DNA of 64,000 bases from Romboutsia ilealis. GTDB lineage: Bacteria > Bacillota > Clostridia > Peptostreptococcales > Peptostreptococcaceae. Under the pieces are notes generated by a model. The model had not been told where the DNA came from, did no database searches, and was given only the letters and a program-made list of their open reading frames with translations. Positions within the stretch are counted from its first letter, which is position 1, and the number at the start of each line of letters is the position of its first letter. This document shows positions 31,152 through 40,631 of the stretch, piece after piece. Location: NCBI RefSeq assembly GCF_900015215.1, contig NZ_LN555523.1:1-64000 (forward strand), in the 5' to 3' direction. The position numbers and the translations under genes were made by a program.

Positions 31152-31928
31152 ATGAACATATATTTTACAATAATATTATTTATAATGGGAGTAGTATTAG
31201 GTAGCTTCTTCAACGTATGCATCCACCGAATACCAAACAAAAAATCAATTATAAATCCACCATCACACTGCTACAACTGCAACACTAGACTAAAATCATT
31301 AGATCTAGTACCAATACTAAGTTGGTCATTATTAAGAGGTAAATGTAGATACTGTGGACAAAAGATAAGTCCAAGATATGCCTTAGTAGAGTTATTAACA
31401 GGAATACTGTTTGTATTAGTGTATAAAGTTTATGGATACAATACAATAACCTTATATTATTTATTATTAGTATCACTACTAGTAATAATAACATTCATAG
31501 ACTTAGACCACTATATAATACCCGATGAACTAATTATATTTGGTTCAATAGGAGCATTAATCTTTAATATCCTATGCCATGGAATAAGTATAAAAGATAG
31601 CTTACTTGGAGGTCTTATCTGCGGTGGTGGAATGTTAATTTTAATTCACCTAATAGAATTATTAATAAAAAAAGAAGCAATGGGTGGAGGAGATATAAAG
31701 CTATTTGGTATGGTAGGATTATTTTTAGGAATAAAACTAGGGATGCTTACAATACTTCTAAGTGTGTACGTAGGAGCTATTTACGGAGTAGGTAGCATAA
31801 TATACAGCAAAATGAAGCAAAAAGAATATAACTCAATAATACCTTATGGACCGTTTATATCTGTAGGGGCATTGATAAGTATCTTATATGGTACAAATAT
31901 AATAAACTGGTATATTGGATTATTCTAA
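31152..31928 (+). CDS. pilD: Prepilin peptidase / N-methyltransferase (A24 family), full length
   Basis: 258 aa polytopic membrane aspartyl protease that cleaves prepilin leaders and methylates the new N-terminus. The N-terminal zinc-type domain has CYNC and CRYC pairs. Catalytic aspartates are in DLDHYIIPDE and GGGDIKLFG. About seven hydrophobic segments. It starts 8 bp after pilT with no clear ribosome site of its own beyond GGGAGA inside the pilT end. Confidence 0.94.
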   Translation: MNIYFTIILFIMGVVLGSFFNVCIHRIPNKKSIINPPSHCYNCNTRLKSLDLVPILSWSLLRGKCRYCGQKISPRYALVELLTGILFVLVYKVYGYNTITLYYLLLVSLLVIITFIDLDHYIIPDELIIFGSIGALIFNILCHGISIKDSLLGGLICGGGMLILIHLIELLIKKEAMGGGDIKLFGMVGLFLGIKLGMLTILLSVYVGAIYGVGSIIYSKMKQKEYNSIIPYGPFISVGALISILYGTNIINWYIGLF

Positions 31929-31945
31929 TATACCAGTTTTTATGA

Positions 31946-32035
31946 TATAATTAAAATTCGAGAAATTACAATCTATAGGGTGTGAGTTTTCATATTAAAG
32001 CCTAATTCCATTTTTCATGGAAGGAGGTGAAATAT
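31946..32035 (+). promoter_or_regulatory. Locus B -10 box, leader and ribosome-site hairpin
   Basis: TATAAT (31946-31951) has only a weak -35. The leader 31961-31973 pairs with 32231-32243 (two G-U), and about 31977-31996 pairs with 32202-32220 (one G-U, one bulge). CCTAATTCCAT (32001-32011) pairs at 9 of 11 positions with ATGGAAGGAGG (32017-32027), burying the ribosome site. Confidence 0.6.
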
Positions 32036-32191
32036 ATGGATAAACTTAAGATACTTAAAGAAATAGCTATAATATGTATTATATTTACATATTGTATTTC
32101 TATAATAATAGATTCTTACATAAAGTTAAGAGAATTTATTTGTAAAAGTAAAAACCACCCTAAAGCCAAGAAGGGTGGACATAAAAATTAG
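32036..32191 (+). CDS. Small membrane peptide, putative type I toxin (locus B)
   Basis: 51 aa, starting MDKLKILKE after AAGGAGG. One hydrophobic span at about residues 10-25, including two cysteines, then a basic tail ending K-K-G-G-H-K-N. The tail shares K-N-H-(S/P) with the locus A peptide; otherwise the two sequences are quite different. The surrounding RNA architecture is the same as in locus A, so I place them in one family. It lies between the two prepilin peptidase genes but has its own signals and need not be related to pili. Function as a toxin is inferred. Confidence 0.6.
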   Translation: MDKLKILKEIAIICIIFTYCISIIIDSYIKLREFICKSKNHPKAKKGGHKN

Positions 32192-32249
32192 AAAATAATT
32201 TATATGAAAATCACACTCTACCGCTAAATAGGTTGTGATTTCTTTTTAT
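32147..32249 (-). ncRNA. Predicted antisense RNA of locus B (putative antitoxin)
   Basis: On the minus strand TATAAT (32256-32261) with GTTTAT 17 bp upstream, the same pair of boxes as in locus A, predicts a start near 32249. CCACCCT/AGGGTGG (about 32155-32178), followed on the minus strand by TTTTTACTTTTAC, gives a terminator within the end of the peptide gene. Length about 100 nt. Confidence 0.5.
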
Positions 32250-32250
32250 A
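32201..32250 (+). terminator. 3' UTR of locus B with leader-complementary segments
   Basis: Carries both segments that pair with the leader, separated by ACCGCTAAATA, and ends TTTCTTTTTATATTT. It is the likely mRNA 3' end, matching the layout of locus A. Confidence 0.5.
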
Positions 32251-32375
32251 TTTATATTATATCATAAAATATATTAAAATAAACACATTTGAAATTGTAA
32301 AAACAGGATTTATAGATGATTACAAAAAATATATAAAGTTAATAATATTAGTAGCCTACTACTATTATTAAACTT

Positions 32376-32993
32376 ATGATATATATAATATTAATTGCAA
32401 TAATAATCTCATATATTTGTAACGATCAAATTTATAAAATTTGCAATGAACTGCCAAAAACAAAATCTAATACTATAATAATTTATATCCTAATGATTTT
32501 ATCAATGGTCCTAACTTATCAAAAATACGGAATAACACAACAATCAGTAAAATACTTATCATTAATACCATTTATAATCATAATTTCAATAATAGACTAT
32601 CATACAACATACATATATGATATAACAATACTTAGTGGTATAATAATTCAGTGTGGAGTATTTTTAATATCACCAGATGTTAAAATGTACATAACAGCAT
32701 TATTAATAGGAATTATAATACCATATATATTAGCTAAAATAACTAAAGGATTAGGTGAAGGGGACATAGGCCTTTATGGCTTATGTTGTTTTGCGTTAGG
32801 TAAAAATTATTCAATATACTTAATATTTTTATCATTTATATTAGCATCAATATATTGTGTGTATATACTTTTAACAAAAGGTGATAAAATAAGAAAAATA
32901 CCATTCGCACCATTTATATCACTAGCAACAATTTTAATAATACTAACCAATTTTGATATACTCAACATTTGGTTTAACATAATAAGTAATTAA
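32376..32993 (+). CDS. Short A24 prepilin peptidase without methyltransferase domain
   Basis: 205 aa, about seven hydrophobic segments. It keeps the A24 protease aspartates: the first in [11 protein letters not shown] and the GxGD motif in GEGDIGLYG. It lacks the N-terminal cysteine-containing methyltransferase domain seen in the longer PilD at 31152. Preflagellin-type or dedicated prepilin peptidases have this short form. No strong ribosome site is visible at the start. It is followed 11 bp later by pth. Confidence 0.82.
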   Translation: MIYIILIAIIISYICNDQIYKICNELPKTKSNTIIIYILMILSMVLTYQKYGITQQSVKYLSLIPFIIIISIIDYHTTYIYDITILSGIIIQCGVFLISPDVKMYITALLIGIIIPYILAKITKGLGEGDIGLYGLCCFALGKNYSIYLIFLSFILASIYCVYILLTKGDKIRKIPFAPFISLATILIILTNFDILNIWFNIISN

Positions 32994-33004
32994 GGAGGAA
33001 TACT

Positions 33005-33565
33005 ATGTACGTAGTAGTAGGTCTAGGTAACCCTGGAAAACAATATGAAAACACAAGACATAATGTAGGATTTAATGTTATAGATATTTTAGCAAAGGAA
33101 TATGGTATATCTGTGACGAAAATAAAACATAAAGCATTAATAGGAGAAGGAAGAATAGGATCTGAAAAAGTTCTTTTAGTTAAGCCACAAACATATATGA
33201 ATTTAAGTGGCGAAACATTAATAGATATATATAAGTACTATAAGGTTGATTTGGATAATATAATAGTAATATACGATGATATAGACTTAGATGTTGGGAA
33301 ATTAAGGATAAGAAAAAAAGGAAGTGCAGGAACTCATAATGGTATGAGATCTATCATAAAATGTTTAGGGTCTGGTGATTTTCCAAGAGTAAGAGTTGGA
33401 GTTTCAAAGCCTATGAAAGGACAAGATTTAGCTGATTTCGTACTTTCTAGATTTAGAAAAGAAGAACAAGTTGACTTAGAGATAGGTCTTGAAAAAGCGT
33501 ACAAAGCAGTAGAAGCTATGATTAAGGAAAATGTAGATATTGCTATGAATAAATACAATGGATAA
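33005..33565 (+). CDS. pth: Peptidyl-tRNA hydrolase
   Basis: 186 aa. Releases peptides from prematurely dropped peptidyl-tRNA. Starts [19 protein letters not shown], which contains the catalytic histidine and the Asn of the active site. [10 protein letters not shown] and the [13 protein letters not shown] segment are conserved. AAGGAGG precedes ATG. It is followed by mfd as in Bacillus (spoVC-mfd); the intervening fin gene is missing. Confidence 0.97.
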   Translation: MYVVVGLGNPGKQYENTRHNVGFNVIDILAKEYGISVTKIKHKALIGEGRIGSEKVLLVKPQTYMNLSGETLIDIYKYYKVDLDNIIVIYDDIDLDVGKLRIRKKGSAGTHNGMRSIIKCLGSGDFPRVRVGVSKPMKGQDLADFVLSRFRKEEQVDLEIGLEKAYKAVEAMIKENVDIAMNKYNG

Positions 33566-33582
33566 TGAGAGGGGAATTTAAT

Positions 33583-36500
33583 ATGAATGACATATTTGTA
33601 TACCCTTTGCAAAATTCAAAAGAATATAAAGATATAATAAATTGCATAAATAATAATAAAGGCTCATTATTAATTAATGGCCTTTTAGCGGTACAAAAAC
33701 CACATATAGCTTACTCTATGTATAGGGATTTAAATAGACAAACTATTTTTATAACAAATAGTGATTTGGAAGCTAAAAAGGTTTATGATGATTTAAGTTT
33801 TTATATGAAGGATAAGGTGGAATATCTTGGATATCAAGATATCTTATTTTATCATTTGGATGCAAAGGATAGAAGCGAAGAGGCTAAAGGATTAAAAGTA
33901 CTATTAAAGTTAGCTAAAGGAGACAATATAATTTTAGTAACATCAATTGAAGCTGTTATGAGAAAATACATACCTAAAGAGAGGCTTTTAGAAAACATCT
34001 ATACTTATAAAATAGGGGATGTAATAAACCTAGAAAAGCTAAGTGAAACATTAGTAAATTTAGGTTATGAAAGAGTTTCAAAAATAGAGGGATTCGGTCA
34101 ATTTAGTATAAGAGGTGGAATAATAGATATATTCTCTTTAGAATATAATAATCCTATTCGTATGGAATTATTTGATGATGAAATAGATTCTATACGAACT
34201 TTTGATGTTTTCTCACAAAAATCTATAGAGAAAATAAAACAATTTTCTATAACACCATCAAGAGAATTTATATATCCTGAAAATGTAAAAGATGCTGTAG
34301 CTAAAATTAAAAAGGATACAGGAAAGCACACTAATGAGGATGTATCTTTAAATATAGATAATATAAATAGTAAAACGTATTTTCAAGGTATAGAAAACTA
34401 TATTGACTATCTATATCCAGAGGAAAATAAAAGTATTTTTACTTACCTACAAGAAAACGCTATAGTATTCTTTAATGATATAAGTAGGACAAAAGAAAGA
34501 TGCGAAAACTATTTAAATGAATTTAAGGAAAATTATAAATTAAATCTTGAAAGAGGTTTAGCTATAAAAAATCAAGGTAAATTATTATATACATATAATG
34601 ATTTAGATTTCTTATCAGAAGGTAGAAAATTGGTACTAAATACACTTTTACCAAAACCAATAAATGATTTCAATGTGAAATCGATAGTAAATTTTGATTC
34701 TAGGGAAGTACCAACATTCAATGCAAAGGTAGATACTTTAGTAGAGGAATTAAACAGATTAAAATATAACGGATACAAAATAGTACTTGCTACTAATACA
34801 TATGATAGAGCAAAAAAATTACATGCGGACTTATTAGATTTAGGTTTAGAATCAACTATATCTAAAGATAGAGATATTGAAATAAAATCTTCACAAATAG
34901 TTATTATACCTGCTCGTATAACTAGTGGTTTTGAGTATAAATCTATAAAGTTTGTAGCAATTACGGATAATGAGATGATAGGAGTTCATAAGAGAACTTC
35001 CACATCTAAAACTAAGAAGCATAAAAAAGGAAAGAAAATAGAATCATTCTTAGATTTAAATATAGGTGATTATGTAGTTCATGAAAATAGTGGGGTTGGT
35101 AGATATACAGGTATTGAACAAATAAGTGTAAACAACATAAAAAAAGACTATATGAAGTTAGTTTATCAAGGTGGAGATAATCTATATGTACCTATAGATC
35201 AGATGGATAAAGTACAAAAATATATAGGTGTAGAAGAAGATAGAGTTAAATTAAACAAACTGGGAACTAATGAATGGACAAAAGCTAAAGCTAAAGTTAA
35301 AAAAGAAATAGAAGATATGACTAAGGAACTTATAGAACTTTATGCTAAGCGTGAAAAAGTAAAAGGATATAAGTTCTCTAAAGATACTCCTTGGCAGGGT
35401 GAATTTGAATCATTATTCCCACATCAAGAAACAGATGATCAATTAAAGGCCATAGAAGAAACTAAAAAGGATATGGAATCAGACAAGGTAATGGATAGAC
35501 TTATTTGTGGAGATGTTGGTTACGGTAAAACAGAAGTAGCTATAAGAGCAGTATTTAAAGCTTGTATGGATCAAAAACAAGTAGCTGTATTAGTTCCTAC
35601 AACGATATTAGCTCAACAACACTATAATACATTTAAAGAAAGATTTGAAAACTACCCAATAAGGGTTGAAGTATTAAGTAGATTTAAAACACCAAAACAG
35701 CAAAAGCAAATTATAGAAGATGCTAAAAAAGGTTTAGTTGATGTTTTAATAGGAACTCATAGAATAATCTCTAAAGATATAAATATGCCTAACTTAGGTT
35801 TAGTTGTAATAGATGAAGAGCAAAGATTTGGGGTAAAGCATAAAGAATCATTAAAGAAAATTAAATCTACTGTAGATGTTCTTACATTATCTGCAACGCC
35901 TATACCAAGAACACTTCATATGTCGCTTAGTGGAATAAGGGACATGAGTGTTATAGAAGAGCCACCACAAGAAAGACATCCAGTAATTACTTATGTTACA
36001 GAAGCTAAGGAAAGTATAATTCAAGATGAAATAGAAAGAGAATTAGGTAGGGGTGGTCAAGTATTCTTCGTATATAATAGAGTTGAGCGTATTGAAGAAA
36101 TGGCAAGCATGATTCAAAGATTAGTACCTGATGCAAAGGTTGCTGTCGCTCATGGTAGAATGACTTCAAAGGACCTTGAAAATATAATTTTAGGATTTTT
36201 AAATAAAGAGTTCAATGTATTAGTTTGTACTACAATTATAGAAACTGGTATGGATATATCAAATGCTAATACTATGATAGTTTATGATGCAGATAAAATG
36301 GGTCTAGCACAACTATATCAGTTAAGAGGTAGAGTTGGAAGAAGTACTAGACAAGGTTATGCTTATTTAATGTATGAAAAGGATAAAGTACTTAGTGAAA
36401 TAGCAGAAAAAAGATTAAAAGCTATAAGAGAATTTACTGAGTTTGGATCAGGTTTTAAAATAGCAATGAGAGACCTTGAAATAAGAGGTGCTGGAAATAT

Positions 36501-36975
36501 ACTAGGTTCACAACAACATGGTCATATGGCAGTAATAGGATATGATTTATATGTAAAAATGTTAAATGATGCAATAAAGAAAGTCAAAGGTGAAGTTGTT
36601 TTAGAAGATATAGATGTAGAAATAGATTTAAGTGTAAATGCTTATATACCAGATAATTATATAACTGATGAGTTAATTAAGATAGAAATGTACAAAAAAA
36701 TAGCATCTATAGAAAGTAAAGAGGATATGTATGAGGTTCAAGAAGAATTAGAGGATAGATTCTCAGATATACCTAAATCTGTTGAGACGCTGTTAAAAAT
36801 AGCTTATATTAAAACACTATGTAAAACGCTGAAAATAGAAAAAGTAAGACAAATTAAAGATGAAATATTATTAAATCCTTTAACTAGATATAAGACAAAG
36901 GAAAAAATAGGTTATAATATAGTTAATGAGCTGGAAGAATTATTAGAAAATATGTGCAATTTAAAATTAAACTAA
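33583..36975 (+). CDS. mfd: Transcription-repair coupling factor
   Basis: 1130 aa from the ATG at 33583, which follows GAGAGGGG; an upstream ATG at 33565 is inside that region. Displaces stalled RNA polymerase and recruits UvrA. The N-terminal UvrB-like module comes first, then the RNA-polymerase-interacting domain (HENSGVGRYTGIEQI, about 500), a RecG-like translocase with Walker A GDVGYGKTE (from 643) and the DEEQ box (744-747), and the C-terminal regulatory domain. Length and domain order are normal. Confidence 0.97.
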   Translation: MNDIFVYPLQNSKEYKDIINCINNNKGSLLINGLLAVQKPHIAYSMYRDLNRQTIFITNSDLEAKKVYDDLSFYMKDKVEYLGYQDILFYHLDAKDRSEEAKGLKVLLKLAKGDNIILVTSIEAVMRKYIPKERLLENIYTYKIGDVINLEKLSETLVNLGYERVSKIEGFGQFSIRGGIIDIFSLEYNNPIRMELFDDEIDSIRTFDVFSQKSIEKIKQFSITPSREFIYPENVKDAVAKIKKDTGKHTNEDVSLNIDNINSKTYFQGIENYIDYLYPEENKSIFTYLQENAIVFFNDISRTKERCENYLNEFKENYKLNLERGLAIKNQGKLLYTYNDLDFLSEGRKLVLNTLLPKPINDFNVKSIVNFDSREVPTFNAKVDTLVEELNRLKYNGYKIVLATNTYDRAKKLHADLLDLGLESTISKDRDIEIKSSQIVIIPARITSGFEYKSIKFVAITDNEMIGVHKRTSTSKTKKHKKGKKIESFLDLNIGDYVVHENSGVGRYTGIEQISVNNIKKDYMKLVYQGGDNLYVPIDQMDKVQKYIGVEEDRVKLNKLGTNEWTKAKAKVKKEIEDMTKELIELYAKREKVKGYKFSKDTPWQGEFESLFPHQETDDQLKAIEETKKDMESDKVMDRLICGDVGYGKTEVAIRAVFKACMDQKQVAVLVPTTILAQQHYNTFKERFENYPIRVEVLSRFKTPKQQKQIIEDAKKGLVDVLIGTHRIISKDINMPNLGLVVIDEEQRFGVKHKESLKKIKSTVDVLTLSATPIPRTLHMSLSGIRDMSVIEEPPQERHPVITYVTEAKESIIQDEIERELGRGGQVFFVYNRVERIEEMASMIQRLVPDAKVAVAHGRMTSKDLENIILGFLNKEFNVLVCTTIIETGMDISNANTMIVYDADKMGLAQLYQLRGRVGRSTRQGYAYLMYEKDKVLSEIAEKRLKAIREFTEFGSGFKIAMRDLEIRGAGNILGSQQHGHMAVIGYDLYVKMLNDAIKKVKGEVVLEDIDVEIDLSVNAYIPDNYITDELIKIEMYKKIASIESKEDMYEVQEELEDRFSDIPKSVETLLKIAYIKTLCKTLKIEKVRQIKDEILLNPLTRYKTKEKIGYNIVNELEELLENMCNLKLN

Positions 36976-36997
36976 TAATAAGAAAGGGTGTTTAAAT

Positions 36998-38002
36998 TTG
37001 AAAAAAATAATAGCATTAGTTTTATCATCTGTACTGTGTATATCTGCAGTAGGTTGTAGCAGTAAAGTAAATGATAATGATGTGGTAGCAACAGTAAATG
37101 GGAATAATATTACAGCTAAACAATTTCAAGCAACATTAGCTTTATACAAAGAATCTTTAGAGGTAATGTATGGCAGTACTATATGGGATACAGAAGTTGA
37201 AGATGGAGTAAAGTATAAAGATAAATTTAAAGATATAATGCTTGATCAAATGATAGATATAGAAGCAGTATGTGAACAGGCTAAAAAAGATGGTTTAACT
37301 CCTTCAGAGAAAGAAATAGATAAGGCTTTTGAAGAACTAAAGAAAAGTATAGATGACGATAAAGAGTATAAAAAGAAATTAGAAGATTTAGGTATAGATG
37401 ATACATATCTTAAATCACAACAAGAACAAGACTTAATAATACAAAAGTATAAAGAAAATTTTGATAAAAATTTAAAAATATCAGATGAAGAAATGAAAAC
37501 ATATTATGATGAACATAAAGATGATTATTACAAAGATGAAGTAAAAGCATCTCATATTCTTATATCTACTGTAGATGATAATGGAAAAGAATTATCAGAA
37601 TCTAAGAAAAAAGAAGCTAAAAAGAAAGCTGAAGAAGTGCTTGAAAAGGCAAAAAGTGGTCAAGAATTCTCAGAGCTTGCTAAAGAATATTCTGATGATA
37701 CAGTATCTGCATCTCAAGGTGGAGATTTAGGATACTTTACAAAGGGAAAAATGGTTAAAGCATTTGAAGATGCAGCATTTAACTTAAAGCCAGGAGATAT
37801 ATCTGATATAGTAGAATCAGAATATGGATATCATATAATAAAAGTTTATGATAAAGTAGATAAACAGCTTTCATTTGAAGAAGTTAAGGATGAGATAAAA
37901 ACTATTTTAACAGAAAATAAATATATAGAAAGTATAGAAGAAATATCAAAAAAAGCTAAAGTAGAAAAAAATGAATCTATAATAAAGAAAGTTAAATTCT
38001 AA
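36998..38002 (+). CDS. prsA: PrsA-like foldase lipoprotein (parvulin peptidyl-prolyl isomerase)
   Basis: 334 aa with a TTG start after AGAAAGGGTG. Lipoprotein signal peptide: the lipobox ISAVGC puts the modified cysteine at residue 20. An N-terminal SurA/PrsA-type helical part is followed by a parvulin domain (about 175-270; VKASHILIST, GGDLGYFTKGKMV, YGYHIIKVYD). It folds secreted proteins at the outer face of the membrane. It follows mfd by 22 bp and has its own terminator. Confidence 0.94.
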   Translation: MKKIIALVLSSVLCISAVGCSSKVNDNDVVATVNGNNITAKQFQATLALYKESLEVMYGSTIWDTEVEDGVKYKDKFKDIMLDQMIDIEAVCEQAKKDGLTPSEKEIDKAFEELKKSIDDDKEYKKKLEDLGIDDTYLKSQQEQDLIIQKYKENFDKNLKISDEEMKTYYDEHKDDYYKDEVKASHILISTVDDNGKELSESKKKEAKKKAEEVLEKAKSGQEFSELAKEYSDDTVSASQGGDLGYFTKGKMVKAFEDAAFNLKPGDISDIVESEYGYHIIKVYDKVDKQLSFEEVKDEIKTILTENKYIESIEEISKKAKVEKNESIIKKVKF

Positions 38003-38008
38003 TTTTTT

Positions 38009-38040
38009 AAAGCTATGTATAGTAATACATAGCTTTTTTT
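38009..38040 (+). terminator. Terminator after prsA
   Basis: AAAGCTATGTAT (38009-38020) and ATACATAGCTTT (38025-38036), followed by a T run. Confidence 0.87.
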
Positions 38041-38102
38041 GCATATTTTTCTTGTCATTGGTAAAAATAAGGTTAAAGTTACTAACTGGAGGGATAATTA
38101 GA

Positions 38103-38642
38103 ATGAGAGCAACTGGAATAGTTAGAAGAATAGATGACCTTGGAAGAGTTGTTATTCCTAAAGAAATAAGAAAAACTTTACGTATAAGAGAAGGAGATCC
38201 TTTAGAAATATTTACAGCTAAAGATGGCGAGGTAATCTTAAAAAAATATTCACCTATAGGTGAATTAAATGAATTTTCTCAAGAGTATACAGAAACTTTA
38301 GGTGAAACATTAGGATGTGGAGTAATAGTTACAGATTTAGATTCAATAATAGCAGTATCTAAGCTTCCTAAAAAAGACTATAAAGAAAAAAGCATAAGTG
38401 ATGATTTAGAACAACTAATAGAAAATAGAGAATCAAAATCATTCAAAGATAGTAAATTAGTCCCGCTATATAAGGACGATTCTATGGAATATACGCATCA
38501 AATAATTATGCCTATAGTAAGTTCATCAGGAGATTGCATAGGATCTATAGTTTTAGTTTCAAAAGAATCTGAGATGTTATCTGAAGCTGAGGAAAAAATA
38601 CTTAAAATAGCAGCTAATTTCTTAGGAAAGCAAGTTCAATAA
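38103..38642 (+). CDS. spoVT: Stage V sporulation protein T
   Basis: 179 aa from the ATG at 38103 after GGAGGGAT; a longer reading frame has no ribosome site. N-terminal AbrB-type swapped-hairpin DNA-binding domain (RATGIVRRIDDLGRVVIPKE, about 1-50) and a C-terminal GAF-like domain (about 55-179). It modulates forespore sigma-G-dependent genes in Bacillus. The place after mfd and prsA and before the flippase matches mfd-spoVT-yabM in Bacillus. Confidence 0.96.
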   Translation: MRATGIVRRIDDLGRVVIPKEIRKTLRIREGDPLEIFTAKDGEVILKKYSPIGELNEFSQEYTETLGETLGCGVIVTDLDSIIAVSKLPKKDYKEKSISDDLEQLIENRESKSFKDSKLVPLYKDDSMEYTHQIIMPIVSSSGDCIGSIVLVSKESEMLSEAEEKILKIAANFLGKQVQ

Positions 38643-38650
38643 AATATAAA

Positions 38651-38677
38651 AAAGACCCTTATAGGGTTCTTTTTTTA
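38651..38677 (+). terminator. Terminator after spoVT
   Basis: AAAGACCCT and AGGGTTCTTT pair (one bulged T) around a TAT loop, then a T run. Confidence 0.75.
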
Positions 38678-38908
38678 TTTATAATAAAACTCAATTAATT
38701 AAAGTTTATTTATAACTTTTGAGTCACTAAAATATATTTAGAAGAATAAAAAAATTACTTTAAAAATAGGAAATAAAATATAATTTGAACAATCTTATAA
38801 AAGTAAAAAATATATATATTATTTTAGGATTTTTGGTAATATGTTGAATATAATATTGAATATATGATATATTAAAGTTTGTTATATAAATGATTTGGGG
38901 GTAATGCT

Positions 38909-40522
38909 ATGAGAAGTGTTAGAACAAAAGACTCATTTTTAAAAGGAGCTTTTATACTTGGAATGGCAGGTATTTTAGTTAAGGTAATGGGGGCATTTTT
39001 TAGGATACCGCTAGGAAATCTTATAGGCTCTAAGGGGATGGCATATTATCAAGCTGCATATCCAGTTTATACTCTATTTTTAACTTTAGCTACAGCTGGA
39101 TTTCCAACTGCACTTGCTAAGTTAGTATCAGAAAAGAATGCAATAGGTGACTATAAAGGAGCGCATAAAATATTCAAAGTATCATATACAGTATTATTTA
39201 TGACTGGAATATTAGCATTTTTAGTATTCTTCTTTGGAGCAGATTACATAGTAAATAATATAATGAAAAATCCAGGTGCAAAAAGTGCAATGCTAGCAAT
39301 AGCACCAGCTCTTATATTTGTTCCTCTTATGTCTTCATATAGAGGATATTTCCAAGGGCAAAGAGATATGAATAAGATTGCTATATCTCAAATAGTTGAA
39401 CAATTCTTCAGGGTTATTTTAGGTATTGGATTAGCATATTTTTTAATGGAAAAGGTAGGACCTGAGTTAGGGGCAGCAGGAGCTATTATGGGAGCTACTA
39501 TAGGTGCTGTGGCTTCTATACTATATCTAATAGTTACATATTTTAAAGGAAGTAAACAACGTAAAATAGATATAAGAAATAGTAAACACTTTAAAGATGA
39601 AAGTGTAATGACTGTGCTTAAAAAGCTTTTAGTTGTGGCAATACCTATAACAATAGGTGCATCTGTAATGCCATTAGTCAATATGATAGATAATGTAATA
39701 GTTATAGATAGACTTATGGTTGGAGGATATACACATACACAAGCTTTAGAAATGTTTGGTCAATTAACAGGTATGGCAATGTCTATCGTAAATTTACCAT
39801 CTGTTATAACAGTTGCAATGAGTATGAGTTTAGTTCCAGCTATATCAGAAGCTTTTGCTTTAGGAAATAAAGTTAAGGCTAGAAAAGATACACAAAGTGC
39901 AATAAAAGTAACATTACTTATAGTTTTACCATGTGCATTTGGTATGGCTTCACTTGCAACGCCTATAATGCAATTATTATATCCAAAAGAACCAACAACT
40001 GTAGGAACTATACTTTTATTCCTTACGCCTTGTGTAGTATTCTTAGGACTAATACAGTCTATGAATGGTATACTTCAAGGTATGGGGAAACCTATGATAC
40101 CAGTTATTGCCTTGGTTATAGGTATGATTTTTAAAATTGTTATAAGTTACACATTAACTGCAATTCCATCAATAAATGTATTAGGTTCTGCAATAGGTAC
40201 AGTATCTGCATATCTTATAGCAGTTTTAATAGAATTAGCTTGTATAAAAAAAGCTATGGGGATAAAGTTCCCTGCTAAAGAATTTGTTATAAAGCCATTA
40301 ATAACAGTTATAACTATGTTTGTAGCAGTTAAGTTTAGTTATGCATTTATAGCAGGTATAATTGGTGGAAAGTTAGCAACCTTAGTATCTATAGTAATAG
40401 GTGGGATAGTATATGGATTAGTTTTAATAGGAATAGGTGGCATAAAAAAAGAGGAAATACTTACTATGCCTAAAGGAAATAAAATATATTCATTACTTAG
40501 AAAACTAAAACTTATGAAATAA
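38909..40522 (+). CDS. MOP-family lipid/polysaccharide flippase (SpoVB/MurJ/YabM-like)
   Basis: 537 aa, about 14 hydrophobic segments. Starts KDSFLKGAFILGMAGILVKVMGAFFRIPLGN, typical of the SpoVB/YtgP/YabM group of the multidrug/oligosaccharidyl-lipid/polysaccharide exporters. It probably flips a lipid-linked cell wall or cortex precursor. The position corresponds to B. subtilis yabM. TTTGGGGGT lies ahead of ATG. The exact substrate within the group cannot be told from sequence. Confidence 0.9.
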   Translation: MRSVRTKDSFLKGAFILGMAGILVKVMGAFFRIPLGNLIGSKGMAYYQAAYPVYTLFLTLATAGFPTALAKLVSEKNAIGDYKGAHKIFKVSYTVLFMTGILAFLVFFFGADYIVNNIMKNPGAKSAMLAIAPALIFVPLMSSYRGYFQGQRDMNKIAISQIVEQFFRVILGIGLAYFLMEKVGPELGAAGAIMGATIGAVASILYLIVTYFKGSKQRKIDIRNSKHFKDESVMTVLKKLLVVAIPITIGASVMPLVNMIDNVIVIDRLMVGGYTHTQALEMFGQLTGMAMSIVNLPSVITVAMSMSLVPAISEAFALGNKVKARKDTQSAIKVTLLIVLPCAFGMASLATPIMQLLYPKEPTTVGTILLFLTPCVVFLGLIQSMNGILQGMGKPMIPVIALVIGMIFKIVISYTLTAIPSINVLGSAIGTVSAYLIAVLIELACIKKAMGIKFPAKEFVIKPLITVITMFVAVKFSYAFIAGIIGGKLATLVSIVIGGIVYGLVLIGIGGIKKEEILTMPKGNKIYSLLRKLKLMK

Positions 40523-40540
40523 TAAATAGAATATATATAC

Positions 40541-40585
40541 AAATAAAGGAAATACTTATAAATAGCTAATTTCCTTTATTTATTT
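40541..40585 (+). terminator. Terminator after the flippase gene
   Basis: AAATAAAGGAAAT (40541-40553) pairs perfectly with ATTTCCTTTATTT (40569-40581). Confidence 0.75.
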
Positions 40586-40631
40586 TATAAAAATCAATTA
40601 ATAATAAGAAATACAAAAGAGGAGTGACAAA

